NCBI RefSeq assembly: GCF_005222695.1
Contig: NZ_STGG01000058.1
Coordinates: 1-64,000, forward strand
Length of the DNA stretch: 64,000 bases
Origin: Massilia sp. HP4
Lineage (GTDB): Bacteria > Pseudomonadota > Gammaproteobacteria > Burkholderiales > Burkholderiaceae_D
Reading direction: 5' to 3'
Positions 42,606 through 51,995 of the stretch are shown piece after piece; position 1 is the stretch's first letter, and every line of letters starts with the position of its first letter. The notes under the pieces were generated by a model. That model had not been told where the DNA came from. It ran no database searches and saw only the letters and a list, made by a program, of their open reading frames with translations. A program made the position numbers and the translations under genes.

Positions 42606-44192
42606 TCAATGGCGGAAGTGACGGGTGCCGGTGTACAGCATCACCACGCCGCGCTCATCGGCGGCGTCGATCACTTCCTGGTCGCGCATCGAGCCGCCCG
42701 GGTGGATCACGCAGGTCGCGCCGGCGTCGACCACCACGTCGAGGCCATCGCGGAACGGGAAGAAGGCGTCCGACGCCACGGCCGAACCGGCCAACGACAG
42801 GCCGGCGTTCTGGGCCTTGATCGAGGCGATGCGGGCCGAGTCGATGCGGCTCATCTGGCCGGCGCCGACGCCCAGGGTCATGCCGTTGGCGCAGAACACG
42901 ATGGCGTTCGACTTGACGAACTTGGCCACGCGCCAGGCGAACATCATGTCTTGCAGCTGCTGCTGGGTCGGGTGCTTCTTGGTGACCACGCGCAGTTCGC
43001 CCAGGCCCACGTTTTTCGCATCGGGCGACTGCACCAGCAGGCCGCCGCCGACGCGCTTGACGTCATAGGCGTTCTGGCCGGCGCCCCGGGCGATCTCGAG
43101 CAGGCGCACGTTCTGCTTGGCCGCCATGATCTGGCGTGCTTCGGCGGTGAACGACGGTGCGATCAGCACTTCGACGAACAGTTTCGACAGGGCGTCGGCC
43201 GCCTTGCCGTCGACTTCGACATTGAAGGCGATGATGCCGCCGAAGGCCGAGGTCGGGTCGGTCTGCAGCGCGCGCGAGTAGGCGTCCAGCGCGTCGGCGC
43301 CGATCGCCACGCCGCATGGGTTGGCGTGCTTGACGATCACGCAGCCGGCAGCCTGGCCCAGGCCACCCAGCGACTTGACGCATTCCCAGGCCGCGTCGGC
43401 ATCGGCGATATTGTTGTACGACAGTTCCTTGCCCTGCAGCTGGGTGTAGTTGGCCAGCGCGCCATCCACGGTGACCAGGTCGCGGTAGAAGGCGGCGCCC
43501 TGGTGCGGGTTCTCGCCGTAGCGCATGTCCTGGACTTTTTCAAAGCCCATGTTCAGGGTGTGGGGGAAGCTCGAGCGGGTCGCGTGTGCGCGGTCTTCGC
43601 CCAGGCTGGTCAGGTAGTTGGTGATCGCGCCATCGTATTGCGCGGTGTGCGCGAACACCTTCTTGGCCAGGCGGAATTTGGTGTCATAGCTGACCGGGCC
43701 GGTGGCTTCGCCCTGGCCCTTCATTTCGGCCAGCACCACGCCATAGTCGGCCGGGTCGACGATCACGACCACGTCGCGGTGGTTCTTGGCCGCCGAACGC
43801 AGCATCGTCGGGCCGCCGATGTCGATGTTCTCGATCGCGTCTTCCAGCGAGCACTCTTGTTTCGCGACGGTCTGCTGGAATGGATACAGGTTGACCACGA
43901 CCATGTCGATCTGCGGGATAGCGTGCTCTTCCAGCTTGGCCACGTGCTCGGGGAAGTCACGGCGCGCCAGGATGCCGCCGTGCACTTTCGGGTGCAGGGT
44001 CTTGACGCGGCCATCCAGCATTTCCGGGAAACCGGTGTAGTCGGCAACTTCCGTCACCGGCACGCCGTTGTCCTGCAGCAGCTTGGCGGTGCCGCCGGTG
44101 GACAGGATGTTGACGCCGAGCGCGGAGAGAGCGCGCGCGAAGTCGAGCACGCCGGTCTTGTCGGAGACGGAAATGAGAGCTTGTTTGATCAT
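42606..44192 (-). CDS. purH: Bifunctional AICAR transformylase / IMP cyclohydrolase
   Basis: This 528-residue enzyme performs the last two steps of de novo purine synthesis. The N-terminal cyclohydrolase half has ALISVSDKTGVLDFARAL, STGGTAKLLQDNGV, GFPEMLDGRVKTLHPKVHGG and NIDIGGPTMLRSAAKNH. The C-terminal transformylase half has MRYGENPHQGAAFY, VIVKHANPCGVA, SAFGGIIAFN and late SDAFFPFRDG. It ends in TRHFRH. ATG 44192 was chosen to match MIKQALISVSDKTG. It follows fis and dusB in a conserved gene order. Confidence 0.96.
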   Translation of the reverse strand: MIKQALISVSDKTGVLDFARALSALGVNILSTGGTAKLLQDNGVPVTEVADYTGFPEMLDGRVKTLHPKVHGGILARRDFPEHVAKLEEHAIPQIDMVVVNLYPFQQTVAKQECSLEDAIENIDIGGPTMLRSAAKNHRDVVVIVDPADYGVVLAEMKGQGEATGPVSYDTKFRLAKKVFAHTAQYDGAITNYLTSLGEDRAHATRSSFPHTLNMGFEKVQDMRYGENPHQGAAFYRDLVTVDGALANYTQLQGKELSYNNIADADAAWECVKSLGGLGQAAGCVIVKHANPCGVAIGADALDAYSRALQTDPTSAFGGIIAFNVEVDGKAADALSKLFVEVLIAPSFTAEARQIMAAKQNVRLLEIARGAGQNAYDVKRVGGGLLVQSPDAKNVGLGELRVVTKKHPTQQQLQDMMFAWRVAKFVKSNAIVFCANGMTLGVGAGQMSRIDSARIASIKAQNAGLSLAGSAVASDAFFPFRDGLDVVVDAGATCVIHPGGSMRDQEVIDAADERGVVMLYTGTRHFRH

Positions 44193-44289
44193 GGTGTGGC
44201 CTATGGTTGAGAATTCCTGGCGCCGGGCAGGCGGACTGCGTGACTGAGGCAATGGCCACGCGCCCGGGGCGCGGCCACGACGACCACGC

Positions 44290-44523
44290 TTAGAGCAGCC
44301 CGTGCTCCTGCAGTTTCTTGCGTAACGTGTTCCGGTTGATGCCCAGCATCTGCGCGGCGTGCGACTGGTTGCCGTCGGCGCGCGACATGACCACTTCGAG
44401 GACGGGCTTTTCGACGGTCAACACCATCATGTCGTAGATGTTGGTCGGCTTTTGTTCGCCCAGATCGTTGAAATAGTCTTCGAGACTCTTCTGGACGACT
44501 TCCTGGATACTTTCTTTGCTCAT
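44290..44523 (-). CDS. fis: DNA-binding protein Fis
   Basis: This 77-residue nucleoid protein bends DNA and stimulates many promoters. The C-terminal helix-turn-helix is NQSHAAQMLGINRNTLRKKL, ending QEHGLL. It is shorter than E. coli Fis (98 residues), as is usual in betaproteobacteria. It directly follows dusB, matching the conserved dusB-fis operon order. Confidence 0.94.
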   Translation of the reverse strand: MSKESIQEVVQKSLEDYFNDLGEQKPTNIYDMMVLTVEKPVLEVVMSRADGNQSHAAQMLGINRNTLRKKLQEHGLL

Positions 44524-44617
44524 GTCTTCTGCTGCTTCATCCTGGTTTAATGATTGCTGCGCTCACGCACAGCGCGTCCCCGAGTTCTTCTTGTGGTGTG
44601 GTGCTTGTTCCTGGTGC

Positions 44618-45643
44618 TTATGCCGCGATCGCGTCGACAAGCGGATGCGAGGGGCGGTATTGTAACCGCTCGCCATGCCGGTGCTGCAATTTGAAAAAGG
44701 CATCGACCGCGGCCAGTTGCTCGGCAGTCGATTCCAGCAGGTTCATGCGTTGCCGGAATTCCTCGCCGCCAGGCAGGTCTTGTACATACCAGCCGATGTG
44801 CTTGCGCGCGGTGCGCACGCCGACGTATTCGCCATAAAAGGCGTAATGGGCCGGCAAGTGCTCGTTCATCAATTCGCGCACCTCGTCGACCAGCGGCGCC
44901 GGCAGGTGTTCGCCGGTACGCAGGTAATGGTCGATCTCGCGGCAGATCCACGGCCGGCCCTGGGCCGCGCGGCCGATCATGACGGCATCGGCGCCGGTGT
45001 AGTCGAGCACGAACTTCGCCTTCTCGGGCGTCGTGATGTCGCCATTGGCCACCAGCGGGATGCCCACCGCTTCTTTCACGGCGCGGATGGTGTCGTACTC
45101 GGCCTCGCCCTTGTAGCCGTCGGCGCGGGTGCGGCCGTGCAAGGTCAGCATCTGGATGCCGGCCTGCTCGGCCAGGCGCGCGATGCGCAGCGCGTTCTTG
45201 TTCTGGCGATCCCAGCCCGTGCGGAACTTCAGGGTGACCGGCACGTCGACCGCCTCGACCACGGCGTGCAGGATGCGCTCGACCAGGTCTTCGTGCTGCA
45301 ACAGGGCCGAACCGCACCAGCTATTGCACACTTTCTTGACCGGACAACCCATATTGATGTCGATGATCTGGGCGCCACGCTCGACGTTGAACTTCGCGCA
45401 ATCGGCGAGGTCTTTAGGATCGGCGCCGGCAATCTGCACCGCCTTGGGCTCCATCTCGCCCGCGTGGTCGGTGCGGCGCGAGGTCTTTTCGCTGGCCCAC
45501 AGGCGCGGGTTCGATGCCGCCATTTCGGACACCGCATAGCCCGCGCCGAGCTGCTTGCACAGTTGCCGGAACGGACGGTCCGTCACTCCGGCCATCGGGG
45601 CGACAAAGACGTTATTACGCAGGTGATATGGACCGATTTGCAC
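44618..45643 (-). CDS. dusB: tRNA-dihydrouridine synthase B
   Basis: This 341-residue flavoenzyme reduces specific uridines in tRNA. It is a TIM barrel with VFVAPMAGVTDRPFRQLCKQ, IDINMGCPVKKVCN (catalytic Cys), VTLKFRTGWD, MLTLHGRTRADGYKG and the FMN-site IPLVANGDITTPEKA. GADAVMIGRAAQGRPW lies near the end. It is transcribed together with fis, in the order known from many proteobacteria. Confidence 0.95.
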   Translation of the reverse strand: MQIGPYHLRNNVFVAPMAGVTDRPFRQLCKQLGAGYAVSEMAASNPRLWASEKTSRRTDHAGEMEPKAVQIAGADPKDLADCAKFNVERGAQIIDINMGCPVKKVCNSWCGSALLQHEDLVERILHAVVEAVDVPVTLKFRTGWDRQNKNALRIARLAEQAGIQMLTLHGRTRADGYKGEAEYDTIRAVKEAVGIPLVANGDITTPEKAKFVLDYTGADAVMIGRAAQGRPWICREIDHYLRTGEHLPAPLVDEVRELMNEHLPAHYAFYGEYVGVRTARKHIGWYVQDLPGGEEFRQRMNLLESTAEQLAAVDAFFKLQHRHGERLQYRPSHPLVDAIAA

Positions 45644-45792
45644 AGCAGAAAAACTCAGAAGTTTCTTGGGAACCTGCTATTTTACCCCAAGCGCTGCTCA
45701 AATTATCAGCAAATTTATAATGATTGTTGCGCGTGCGATATTGGCAGGAAGAAGAAATGGGCGTTATGGCGTGCGTCCTGCGCGCCTGCCGC

Positions 45793-46500
45793 TCAGGGCA
45801 AGTCGTCCAGCGCCACCTGGCGCAAGTGGCCGATTTCGCCCCAGCTGACGAGCGTCAGGCGGCCCTGCTCGACCGTGAAACGGTTGATGCTGGCGTTGTG
45901 CACCTTGAAGTCGCGCGGCGTTTCCAGCGGCAGGCCGAGGGCGGCCCGATAGGCACACTCGAGCACGCCGCCATGGGCCACCAGCGCCAGGGTTTGGCCG
46001 GGATGGCGGGCCGCATGGCCCAGGATGGCCGTCGTCGTCCGGTCGAAGAAGCTGCGGAAGGTTTCGCCCTGGTTTTTACCTGGCGGCAGGATCGCATCGA
46101 TATTGCGCGCCTGCCAGGCCGCGAACTCGAGCGGGAAGCGCGCCGCGATCTCGCTGTACAGCAAGCCTTCGAAGCCGCCATAGCAGCGTTCGCGCAACTG
46201 GGGGTCGAGCAGTTGGGGATCGAGTAGAACCGCGCCGGCGCTGGCCGCGAATCCGGGCGCGCCGCGTGCGCGGCAGACCGCCTCGGCCGTCTGCCGCGCA
46301 CGCGCCAGGTCGCTGGAAATGACCAGGTCGATATGTTCGCCCGCTAGCGCCGCGCCTAGCGCCGCCGCCTGGCGCTCGCCCTCGGCATTGAGCGCGATAT
46401 CGAGATGGCCCTGCAACCGGCGTTCGGCATTCCAGGCGGTTTCGCCGTGGCGGATCAGGAGGATCGTGGTTGCGCCCACGGCGGCATCGTTCAGGGTCAT
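45793..46500 (-). CDS. Histidine phosphatase family protein (GpmB/CobC-like)
   Basis: This 235-residue protein has the RHG motif ILLIRHGETAWNAERRLQGH, the catalytic histidine in LALVAHGGVLE, and acidic residues in ERCYGGFEGLLYSEI. The second half has PLETPRDFKVHNASINRFTV. These features place it among cofactor-independent phosphoglycerate mutase-like phosphatases, but the substrate is unknown. It is convergent or co-directional with no known pathway partner here. ATG 46500 was chosen to begin the conserved strand soon after. Confidence 0.85.
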   Translation of the reverse strand: MTLNDAAVGATTILLIRHGETAWNAERRLQGHLDIALNAEGERQAAALGAALAGEHIDLVISSDLARARQTAEAVCRARGAPGFAASAGAVLLDPQLLDPQLRERCYGGFEGLLYSEIAARFPLEFAAWQARNIDAILPPGKNQGETFRSFFDRTTTAILGHAARHPGQTLALVAHGGVLECAYRAALGLPLETPRDFKVHNASINRFTVEQGRLTLVSWGEIGHLRQVALDDLP

Positions 46501-46540
46501 GAGGTTCTTGCGCCCGAACCTCGGGGCATCTAAGTAAGAA

Positions 46541-47206
46541 TTATTTGGACAGCTCGGCCGTGACGCGAGGATTGAGCGAATACGTACCGAAGATGCGCGC
46601 CTCGTCGAGGATATGGCCCTGGATCGCCATGCGCGCCTCGTGCCCGGTGAACCGCCCCTCGAGCGGCAGGCGCGGGATGTCGAGCGCATACAGGGTAAAC
46701 ACATAATGGTGCACGCGCTCGTCGTTCCATGGCGGGCATGGGCCGTCGTAACCATGGAACTCGCCCGCCATGTCGGGATCGCTCGCGAACCAGCCGGTAT
46801 AGTCGTTGACCCCATGGCGCAGTTCGTGCTCAGTGCCGTTCTTGATCGTGAAGGCAACCTCGGGACCGGGCTTGCCATGCGGCGTGACCATGTCGGAAAA
46901 CATGCCCTCGGCCAGCGACTTGAGGCAGACCGGGATATCGGCCAGCGTCCAGTGAAAGAAATCGACGCGCGGCAAGCCGGCTGGCACGGTGCGCCCCTCT
47001 TTATTGACGTCGCTACCGTCGGACGGCACGTCGGGGTCGTGGCAGATCAGCACCAGGGACTCGGTACCGGCAGGCACGTCGTCCCAGGCGATATGGGGAT
47101 TGCGGTTGCTCGACAGCTTGACGTGGACGTCAGGATCGCTGACCGCGAACGCGCAGGCGGCGGGGATGTCTGCCCCATCGGTAAATGAGTCGCTCCAGAT
47201 TCGCAT
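46541..47206 (-). CDS. YbhB/YbcL-family PEBP-like protein
   Basis: This 221-residue protein has the phosphatidylethanolamine-binding protein fold. Signature pieces are LICHDPDVPS, FFHWTLADIP, GYDGPCPPWNDERVHHYVFT (the ligand-binding segment) and LYALDIPRL. The N-terminus lacks a signal peptide. Bacterial members are of uncertain role, although they resemble Raf kinase inhibitor proteins by fold. It stands between the phosphatase gene and dtd. Confidence 0.88.
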   Translation of the reverse strand: MRIWSDSFTDGADIPAACAFAVSDPDVHVKLSSNRNPHIAWDDVPAGTESLVLICHDPDVPSDGSDVNKEGRTVPAGLPRVDFFHWTLADIPVCLKSLAEGMFSDMVTPHGKPGPEVAFTIKNGTEHELRHGVNDYTGWFASDPDMAGEFHGYDGPCPPWNDERVHHYVFTLYALDIPRLPLEGRFTGHEARMAIQGHILDEARIFGTYSLNPRVTAELSK

Positions 47207-47253
47207 GTGACCTCCCAGGCTACTAGATTGGACCGTGGCGCGAGGCGCGGGTT

Positions 47254-47712
47254 TCAGCGCGCCGCCCCGACAGGATCAAACCGCAGCCAGAATGTGACCG
47301 GGCCATCGTTGATGAGCGACACCTTCATGTCAGCACCAAACACGCCGGTCTCGACAATGCCATGGCGTTCGCGCGCCTGGCGCACGACACCGTCGAACAG
47401 GCGCCGCCCGTCTTCCGGCGCGGCGGCCGGCGAAAACGAGGGGCGCGTACCCGATCTGGTGTCAGCCGCCAGGGTGAACTGCGGCACCAGCAGCAGGCCA
47501 CCCTTGGTGTCGGCCACGCTGCGGTTCATCTTGCCGGCCTCGTCCGAGAACACGCGGTAGCCCAGCAATTTGGTCAGCAGCAGGTCGGCTTCGCGCTCGG
47601 TATCGCCCTTTTCGGCGCACACCAGCACCATCAGGCCGGGGCCGATCGCGCCGACGGTCTGGCCGTCGACGCGCACTGCCGCCTCGCTCACGCGCTGCAG
47701 CAGACCGATCAT
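47254..47712 (-). CDS. dtd: D-aminoacyl-tRNA deacylase
   Basis: This 152-residue editing enzyme removes D-amino acids from mischarged tRNAs. It begins MIGLLQRVSEAAVRVDGQTV, has the family SQFTL-type motif as LLVPQFTLAADT and the GP cis-Pro motif in NDGPVTFWL. Its start overlaps the tyrS stop as ATGA. The pairing with tyrS makes sense because D-Tyr-tRNA is a classical substrate. Confidence 0.93.
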   Translation of the reverse strand: MIGLLQRVSEAAVRVDGQTVGAIGPGLMVLVCAEKGDTEREADLLLTKLLGYRVFSDEAGKMNRSVADTKGGLLLVPQFTLAADTRSGTRPSFSPAAAPEDGRRLFDGVVRQARERHGIVETGVFGADMKVSLINDGPVTFWLRFDPVGAAR

Positions 47713-48971
47713 GCCGTCAACGTCACGCGGGCGAACTTGCGCTTGCCGACCTGCACCACCACGGTGCCGGCGGCCACTTGCAGGCCCTTGTCGCTGACCA
47801 CGGCGCCGTCGATACGCACGCCGCCCTGGTCGACCATGCGCATGGCTTCCGAGGTCGAGGCGCACAGGCCGGCCGCCTTCAGCAGTTGCGGCAGGCCCAG
47901 CGGCGCGCCGGACAGCGAAACCCCAGGCACATCGTCCGGAATGCCGCCCTTGGAGCGGTTGACGAAGTCGGCCAGCGCATCGTCGGCCGCCTGGGCCGAG
48001 TGGAAGCGGGTAACGATCTCCTTGCCCAGCGCCACCTTCGCATCGCGCGGGTTGGCGCCGCCATCGATGGTCGCCTTCAATTGGGCGATATCGTCGAGGG
48101 AGCGGAAGGACAGCAGATTGAAATACTTCCACATCATCTCGTCCGAGATGCTCATCAGCTTGCCGAACATGCTGTTCGGGGCTTCGGTGATGCCAATATA
48201 GTTATTCTTGGACTTGGACATCTTGTCGACGCCATCCAGGCCTTCCAGCAACGGCATGGTCAGGATGCACTGCGGCTCCTGGCCGTAGTCCTTCTGCAGC
48301 TCGCGGCCAACCAGCAAGTTGAATTTCTGGTCCGTTCCACCCAGCTCAAGGTCTGACTGCAAAGCGACCGAATCGTAGCCCTGCATCAGCGGATACAGGA
48401 ACTCATGCACGGCGATCGGAGTCCCACTCTTGTAGCGCTTGGTGAAGTCGTCGCGCTCCATCATGCGTGCCACGGTGTAGCGCGAGGCGAGCTGGATCAT
48501 GCCGCGCGCACCCAATGGGTCGCACCATTCCGAGTTGTAGCGAATTTCCGTGCGGCTGGCGTCCAGCACCAGCGAGGCCTGGCGGAAATACGTCATCGCG
48601 TTTTCCTCGACCTGCTCGCGGGTCAGCGGCGGGCGGGTGGCGTTGCGGCCCGACGGGTCGCCAATCATCGACGTAAAGTCGCCGATCAAGAAAATGACCT
48701 GGTGACCAAGATCTTGTAACTGACGCAACTTATTCAGCACGACAGTGTGTCCAAGATGCAAGTCTGGCGCCGTTGGGTCCAAGCCTAGCTTGATGCGCAA
48801 TGGCTTGCCGGTTTGTTCCGACCGCGCCAGTTTTTGAGCGAAGTCGCTTTCGATCAATAACTCATCGACGCCGCGCTTGGCGATGGCAAGGGATTCAAGA
48901 ACCTTATCACTTAGTGGCAAAGGTTTATTGGAAGTTGCCGAGGCACCATCGCCGGCTGCATTTGAAGTCAT
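47709..48971 (-). CDS. tyrS: Tyrosine--tRNA ligase
   Basis: This 420-residue class I synthetase has the HIGH-like motif in LGLDPTAPDLHLGHTVVLNK and the KMSKS motif in DGVDKMSKSKNNYIG. The C-terminal S4 RNA-binding domain (SEAMRMVDQGGVRIDGAVVS) is present. It is the TyrZ-type enzyme common in proteobacteria. Its stop overlaps the start of dtd. It is divergent from the M23 peptidase gene, and a TATAAT at 49023-49028 points to the rightward gene. Confidence 0.95.
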   Translation of the reverse strand: MTSNAAGDGASATSNKPLPLSDKVLESLAIAKRGVDELLIESDFAQKLARSEQTGKPLRIKLGLDPTAPDLHLGHTVVLNKLRQLQDLGHQVIFLIGDFTSMIGDPSGRNATRPPLTREQVEENAMTYFRQASLVLDASRTEIRYNSEWCDPLGARGMIQLASRYTVARMMERDDFTKRYKSGTPIAVHEFLYPLMQGYDSVALQSDLELGGTDQKFNLLVGRELQKDYGQEPQCILTMPLLEGLDGVDKMSKSKNNYIGITEAPNSMFGKLMSISDEMMWKYFNLLSFRSLDDIAQLKATIDGGANPRDAKVALGKEIVTRFHSAQAADDALADFVNRSKGGIPDDVPGVSLSGAPLGLPQLLKAAGLCASTSEAMRMVDQGGVRIDGAVVSDKGLQVAAGTVVVQVGKRKFARVTLTA

Positions 48972-49022
48972 AAAATTCGTGTAGGAAATTGGCTAAAACG
49001 GTTGTAGGACCACATCTTTTGG

Positions 49023-49028
49023 TATAAT
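49023..49028 (+). promoter_or_regulatory. Probable -10 box for the M23 peptidase gene
   Basis: TATAAT lies about 92 bp upstream of the proposed ATG. TTGTAG at 49002-49007 is a possible -35 but spaced 15 bp away, shorter than ideal. Confidence 0.45.
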
Positions 49029-49119
49029 TCACGATCCTGTTTTCGTTTCCTAGAGAAAACTTTTTCGGAAACGTTGGACATGGCCCTTGAAAGTTCAGCC
49101 GCAAATTTTAACTGATTGC

Positions 49120-50484
49120 ATGAACCCTATACAGAAAATCACTGGTAAAAGCCTGCTAGCGCTAGTGCCGAAGACCCGCAAAGCCCGCGTCCTGAGCGCC
49201 GGCGCCGTCTTCCTCAGCGTGTGCGCCTTCGGCGCCGTGGGTGTAGCCCCGATCGCTCCCGATCCTTCCGACCTGCCCGTCACCTCTGTTGCGCAAGACC
49301 TGGAACTGCCGAACCTGGCCGACCAGATCGCCGCACTCCAGCAAGACGAGCAGCAATTCATCCACGAAGAACGTATTCGCCGCGGCGATTCGCTCGGTTC
49401 GCTCTTCACCCGCCTTGGCATCGAAGATGCGCAGGCACAAAAGTTTGTTCGTTCCGACAAACTCGCCAAACGCCTGCTGTCGCTCCAGACCGGCAAGCGC
49501 ATCCAGGCCGAGACCGACGAGAACGGCCTGCTGCTGTCGATGCGCGCCACTGTTACCGATGGCAAGAGCGGCGAAGCACGTACGATCAGCGTCGAGCGCA
49601 AGGGCGAGGAATTCGTCGCCCTCGAAGCGCCGGCCAAGCTCGAGCGTCGCGTCGAAATGCGTTCGCGCGAAATCACCAGCTCGCTGTACGCTGCCACCGA
49701 CGCCAATGTCGACGGCGGCAGCATCCCGGATTCGATCGTTGGCCAGATCATCGAGATGTTCTCGACCAATATCGACTTCCGCAGCGACGTCAAGCGCGGC
49801 GACCGTTTCAATGTCGTGTACGAGACCTTCTGGCTCGACGGCGAGCAGATCAAGACCGGCCGCATCCTGGCTGGCGAGTTCGTCAACCGCGGCACCAGCT
49901 ACCAGTCGGTCTGGTACGAAGATCCGGTCTCCAAGCAGGGCGGCTATTACTCCCTCGACGGCAAGTCGCTCAAGAAAGCCTTCCTCAAGTCGCCGCTGCA
50001 ATACTCGCGCGTCTCGTCGGGCTTCTCGATGCGCGTGCACCCGATCTCGGGCAAGTTCAAGGCCCATAAAGGCGTCGACTTCGCTGCCGCTACCGGCACC
50101 CCGATCCGCGCCGTGGCCGACGCCACCGTCGACTTCGCCGGCAACGGTAATGGCTATGGCAATATGGTCGTCCTGAAACACTGGTCGAACTACAGCACCG
50201 CCTACGCCCACATGAGCCGTATCGCTCCAGGCATGCGCAAGGGCAGCAAGATCAGCCAGGGCCAGGTGATCGGCTACGTCGGCTCGACCGGCTGGTCGAC
50301 CGGCCCGCACCTGCACTATGAATTCCGCGTTGCAGGCGTGGCCAAGGACCCGAACAAGTTCAAGTCGCTGGCCCAGCAACCGCTGAACCAGTCCGAACTG
50401 GCACGCTTCCGCATGGCAGCCGCCGAGATGAACCACCGCTTCTCGCTGATGGCGCCAAGCGGCTCGTCGATGGCAGCCCGCTAA
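49120..50484 (+). CDS. M23-family murein endopeptidase (MepM-like)
   Basis: This 454-residue envelope protein has a membrane anchor or signal segment (ARVLSAGAVFLSVCAFGAVG). An opacity-type/LysM-like region with RRGDSLGSLFTRLGIED follows, and the C-terminal zinc peptidase domain. Zinc-site pieces are HKGVDFAAATGTPIRAV and GPHLHYEFRV, with GNMVVLKHWSNYSTAYAHMS between. It probably cuts peptidoglycan crosslinks for cell wall growth. ATG 49120 is chosen; a TTG 33 bases upstream is possible, and neither has a strong ribosome-binding site. It is followed by a terminator and by anmK, another wall-recycling gene. Confidence 0.88.
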   Translation: MNPIQKITGKSLLALVPKTRKARVLSAGAVFLSVCAFGAVGVAPIAPDPSDLPVTSVAQDLELPNLADQIAALQQDEQQFIHEERIRRGDSLGSLFTRLGIEDAQAQKFVRSDKLAKRLLSLQTGKRIQAETDENGLLLSMRATVTDGKSGEARTISVERKGEEFVALEAPAKLERRVEMRSREITSSLYAATDANVDGGSIPDSIVGQIIEMFSTNIDFRSDVKRGDRFNVVYETFWLDGEQIKTGRILAGEFVNRGTSYQSVWYEDPVSKQGGYYSLDGKSLKKAFLKSPLQYSRVSSGFSMRVHPISGKFKAHKGVDFAAATGTPIRAVADATVDFAGNGNGYGNMVVLKHWSNYSTAYAHMSRIAPGMRKGSKISQGQVIGYVGSTGWSTGPHLHYEFRVAGVAKDPNKFKSLAQQPLNQSELARFRMAAAEMNHRFSLMAPSGSSMAAR

Positions 50485-50505
50485 GCCGCAGCGCTCCATA
50501 TCTAG

Positions 50506-50548
50506 AACGCCCTCTCGCATTTCGATGCCAGGGGGCGTTTTGTTTTGT
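50506..50548 (+). terminator. Intrinsic terminator after the M23 peptidase gene
   Basis: AACGCCC pairs with GGGCGTT, enclosing an inner GCAT-TTCG-ATGC hairpin, and a T-rich run (TTTGTTTTG) follows. It lies immediately before anmK. Confidence 0.75.
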
Positions 50549-51667
50549 ATGCCTGATACCACCACAACAATGACCGAGACCCCTTCCCTTTTCATCGGAC
50601 TGATGTCCGGCACCAGCCTCGACGGTGTCGACGGCGTACTGGCCGACTTCAGCAATGGCGCCGTCCGCAGCCTGTCGGCCGCCTTCACACCTTTTCCCGC
50701 CGCGCTGCGCGACGAATTGATGGCGCTGCAAGCCGCAAGCCATAACGAACTCGAGCGCGAGGCGCTGGCGGCCAACGGCCTGGCCCTGGTGTATGCCGAT
50801 TGCGTGCGCTCACTGCTGCCCTCCTGCCCGGCGCCGGTGACCGCGGTCGCCGTCCACGGCCAGACCATCCGCCACCGCCCCGAGCTGGGTTTTACGCGCC
50901 AGACCAATAATCCGGCCCTGCTGGCCGAACTGACTGGCATCGATGTGATCGCCGACTTCCGCAGCCGCGACATCGCCGCCGGCGGCCAGGGCGCGCCGCT
51001 GGTGCCGGCCTTCCACGAGGCCGCCTTCGGCAAGCCGGGCACCGCGCGCGTGGTGGTCAATATCGGGGGCATCGGCAATATCAGCGTGCTGCACGGCGAC
51101 GGCCGCGTGACCGGCTTCGATACCGGCCCCGGCAATGTCCTGCTCGACCTGTGGATCGCGCGCCACCAGGGCCGCGCCTACGACGAGGATGGCGCCTGGG
51201 GCGCCAGCGGCAAGATCGACCCTGCGCTGCTGGACGCGCTGCTCGACGAACCGTATTTCCGCCAGCCGGCGCCCAAGAGCACTGGCCGCGACCTGTTCCA
51301 CGCGCCATGGCTCGATGCCAAGCTCGCGCCATTCGGCGCCGTGGCCCCGGCCGATGTCCAGGCGACCCTGGTGCAATTGACGGCGGTCACGATCGCGCGC
51401 GCAATCGTCGACGAAGGCGTGACGCCGGATGCGGTGTATGTCTGCGGCGGCGGTGCCTATAACGGCGCCCTGCTGCGCGCCATCGGAGCCGAACTCGGCG
51501 ACGTGGAAGTGGAATCGACGGAGGTCCTGGGCGTGGCGCCGAACCGGGTCGAGGCGCTTGCCTTCGCCTGGCTGGGCTGGCGTTTCATGCAGCGCGAGCC
51601 AGGCAACCTGCCAGCCGTCACGGGCGCGCGCGGCCCGCGCATCCTCGGCGCGCTGTATCCGGCATGA
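50549..51667 (+). CDS. anmK: Anhydro-N-acetylmuramic acid kinase
   Basis: This 372-residue kinase opens and phosphorylates anhydroMurNAc released during wall turnover. The ATP-binding start is FIGLMSGTSLDGVDGVLADF. Further motifs are AVAVHGQTIRHRPELGF, VVNIGGIGNISVL, GFDTGPGNVLLD and YVCGGGAYNGALLRAI. The start is uncertain: ATG 50549 or ATG 50570 (MTETPSLFIG, 365 residues). It lies just past a terminator, so a promoter should overlap this region. It follows the M23 endopeptidase gene, consistent with a wall-recycling neighbourhood. Confidence 0.93.
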   Translation: MPDTTTTMTETPSLFIGLMSGTSLDGVDGVLADFSNGAVRSLSAAFTPFPAALRDELMALQAASHNELEREALAANGLALVYADCVRSLLPSCPAPVTAVAVHGQTIRHRPELGFTRQTNNPALLAELTGIDVIADFRSRDIAAGGQGAPLVPAFHEAAFGKPGTARVVVNIGGIGNISVLHGDGRVTGFDTGPGNVLLDLWIARHQGRAYDEDGAWGASGKIDPALLDALLDEPYFRQPAPKSTGRDLFHAPWLDAKLAPFGAVAPADVQATLVQLTAVTIARAIVDEGVTPDAVYVCGGGAYNGALLRAIGAELGDVEVESTEVLGVAPNRVEALAFAWLGWRFMQREPGNLPAVTGARGPRILGALYPA

Positions 51668-51712
51668 GCAGCATGCAGTGTCGCCAGATGGTGTCGTACA
51701 TGAGTGTCGTGA

Positions 51713-51946
51713 ATGAATAAGCTGCTCGCCATCGAGGTATTCGTGCAAGTCGTCGATGCCGGCGGTTTTACGCGCGCCCGAATTGATGCAACTGTCGAAG
51801 GCGACGGTGGTGCTACCCGAATGGAACACGGCGGCACTGCCGATCAGCGTGGTCTGCAGAACCGGCACCAGGCGGCCAAGGTACGTGTCTTTATCGAATG
51901 GACTGCCGAACTATTCGCGAACAGCCCGAGATTCCAGGCCAAGTAA
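51713..51946 (+). pseudogene. LysR-family regulator remnant with internal deletion
   Basis: The first frame begins MNKLLAIEVFVQVVDAGGFT, the usual LysR N-terminus. The next frame supplies LMQLSKATV, part of the recognition helix, and then runs straight into VLPEWNTAALPISVVC, which belongs to the C-terminal effector domain. The first frame then resumes with AKVRVFIEWTAELFANSP, the normal LysR C-terminus. Some 200 codons are therefore missing and at least two frameshifts are present. It is clearly a decayed gene. It follows anmK on the same strand and has no functional partner nearby. Confidence 0.8.
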
Positions 51947-51995
51947 ACGCACGCGGCCCGCATGCGCGGGCCGTCGATCAACAGGACGTGCCCGC

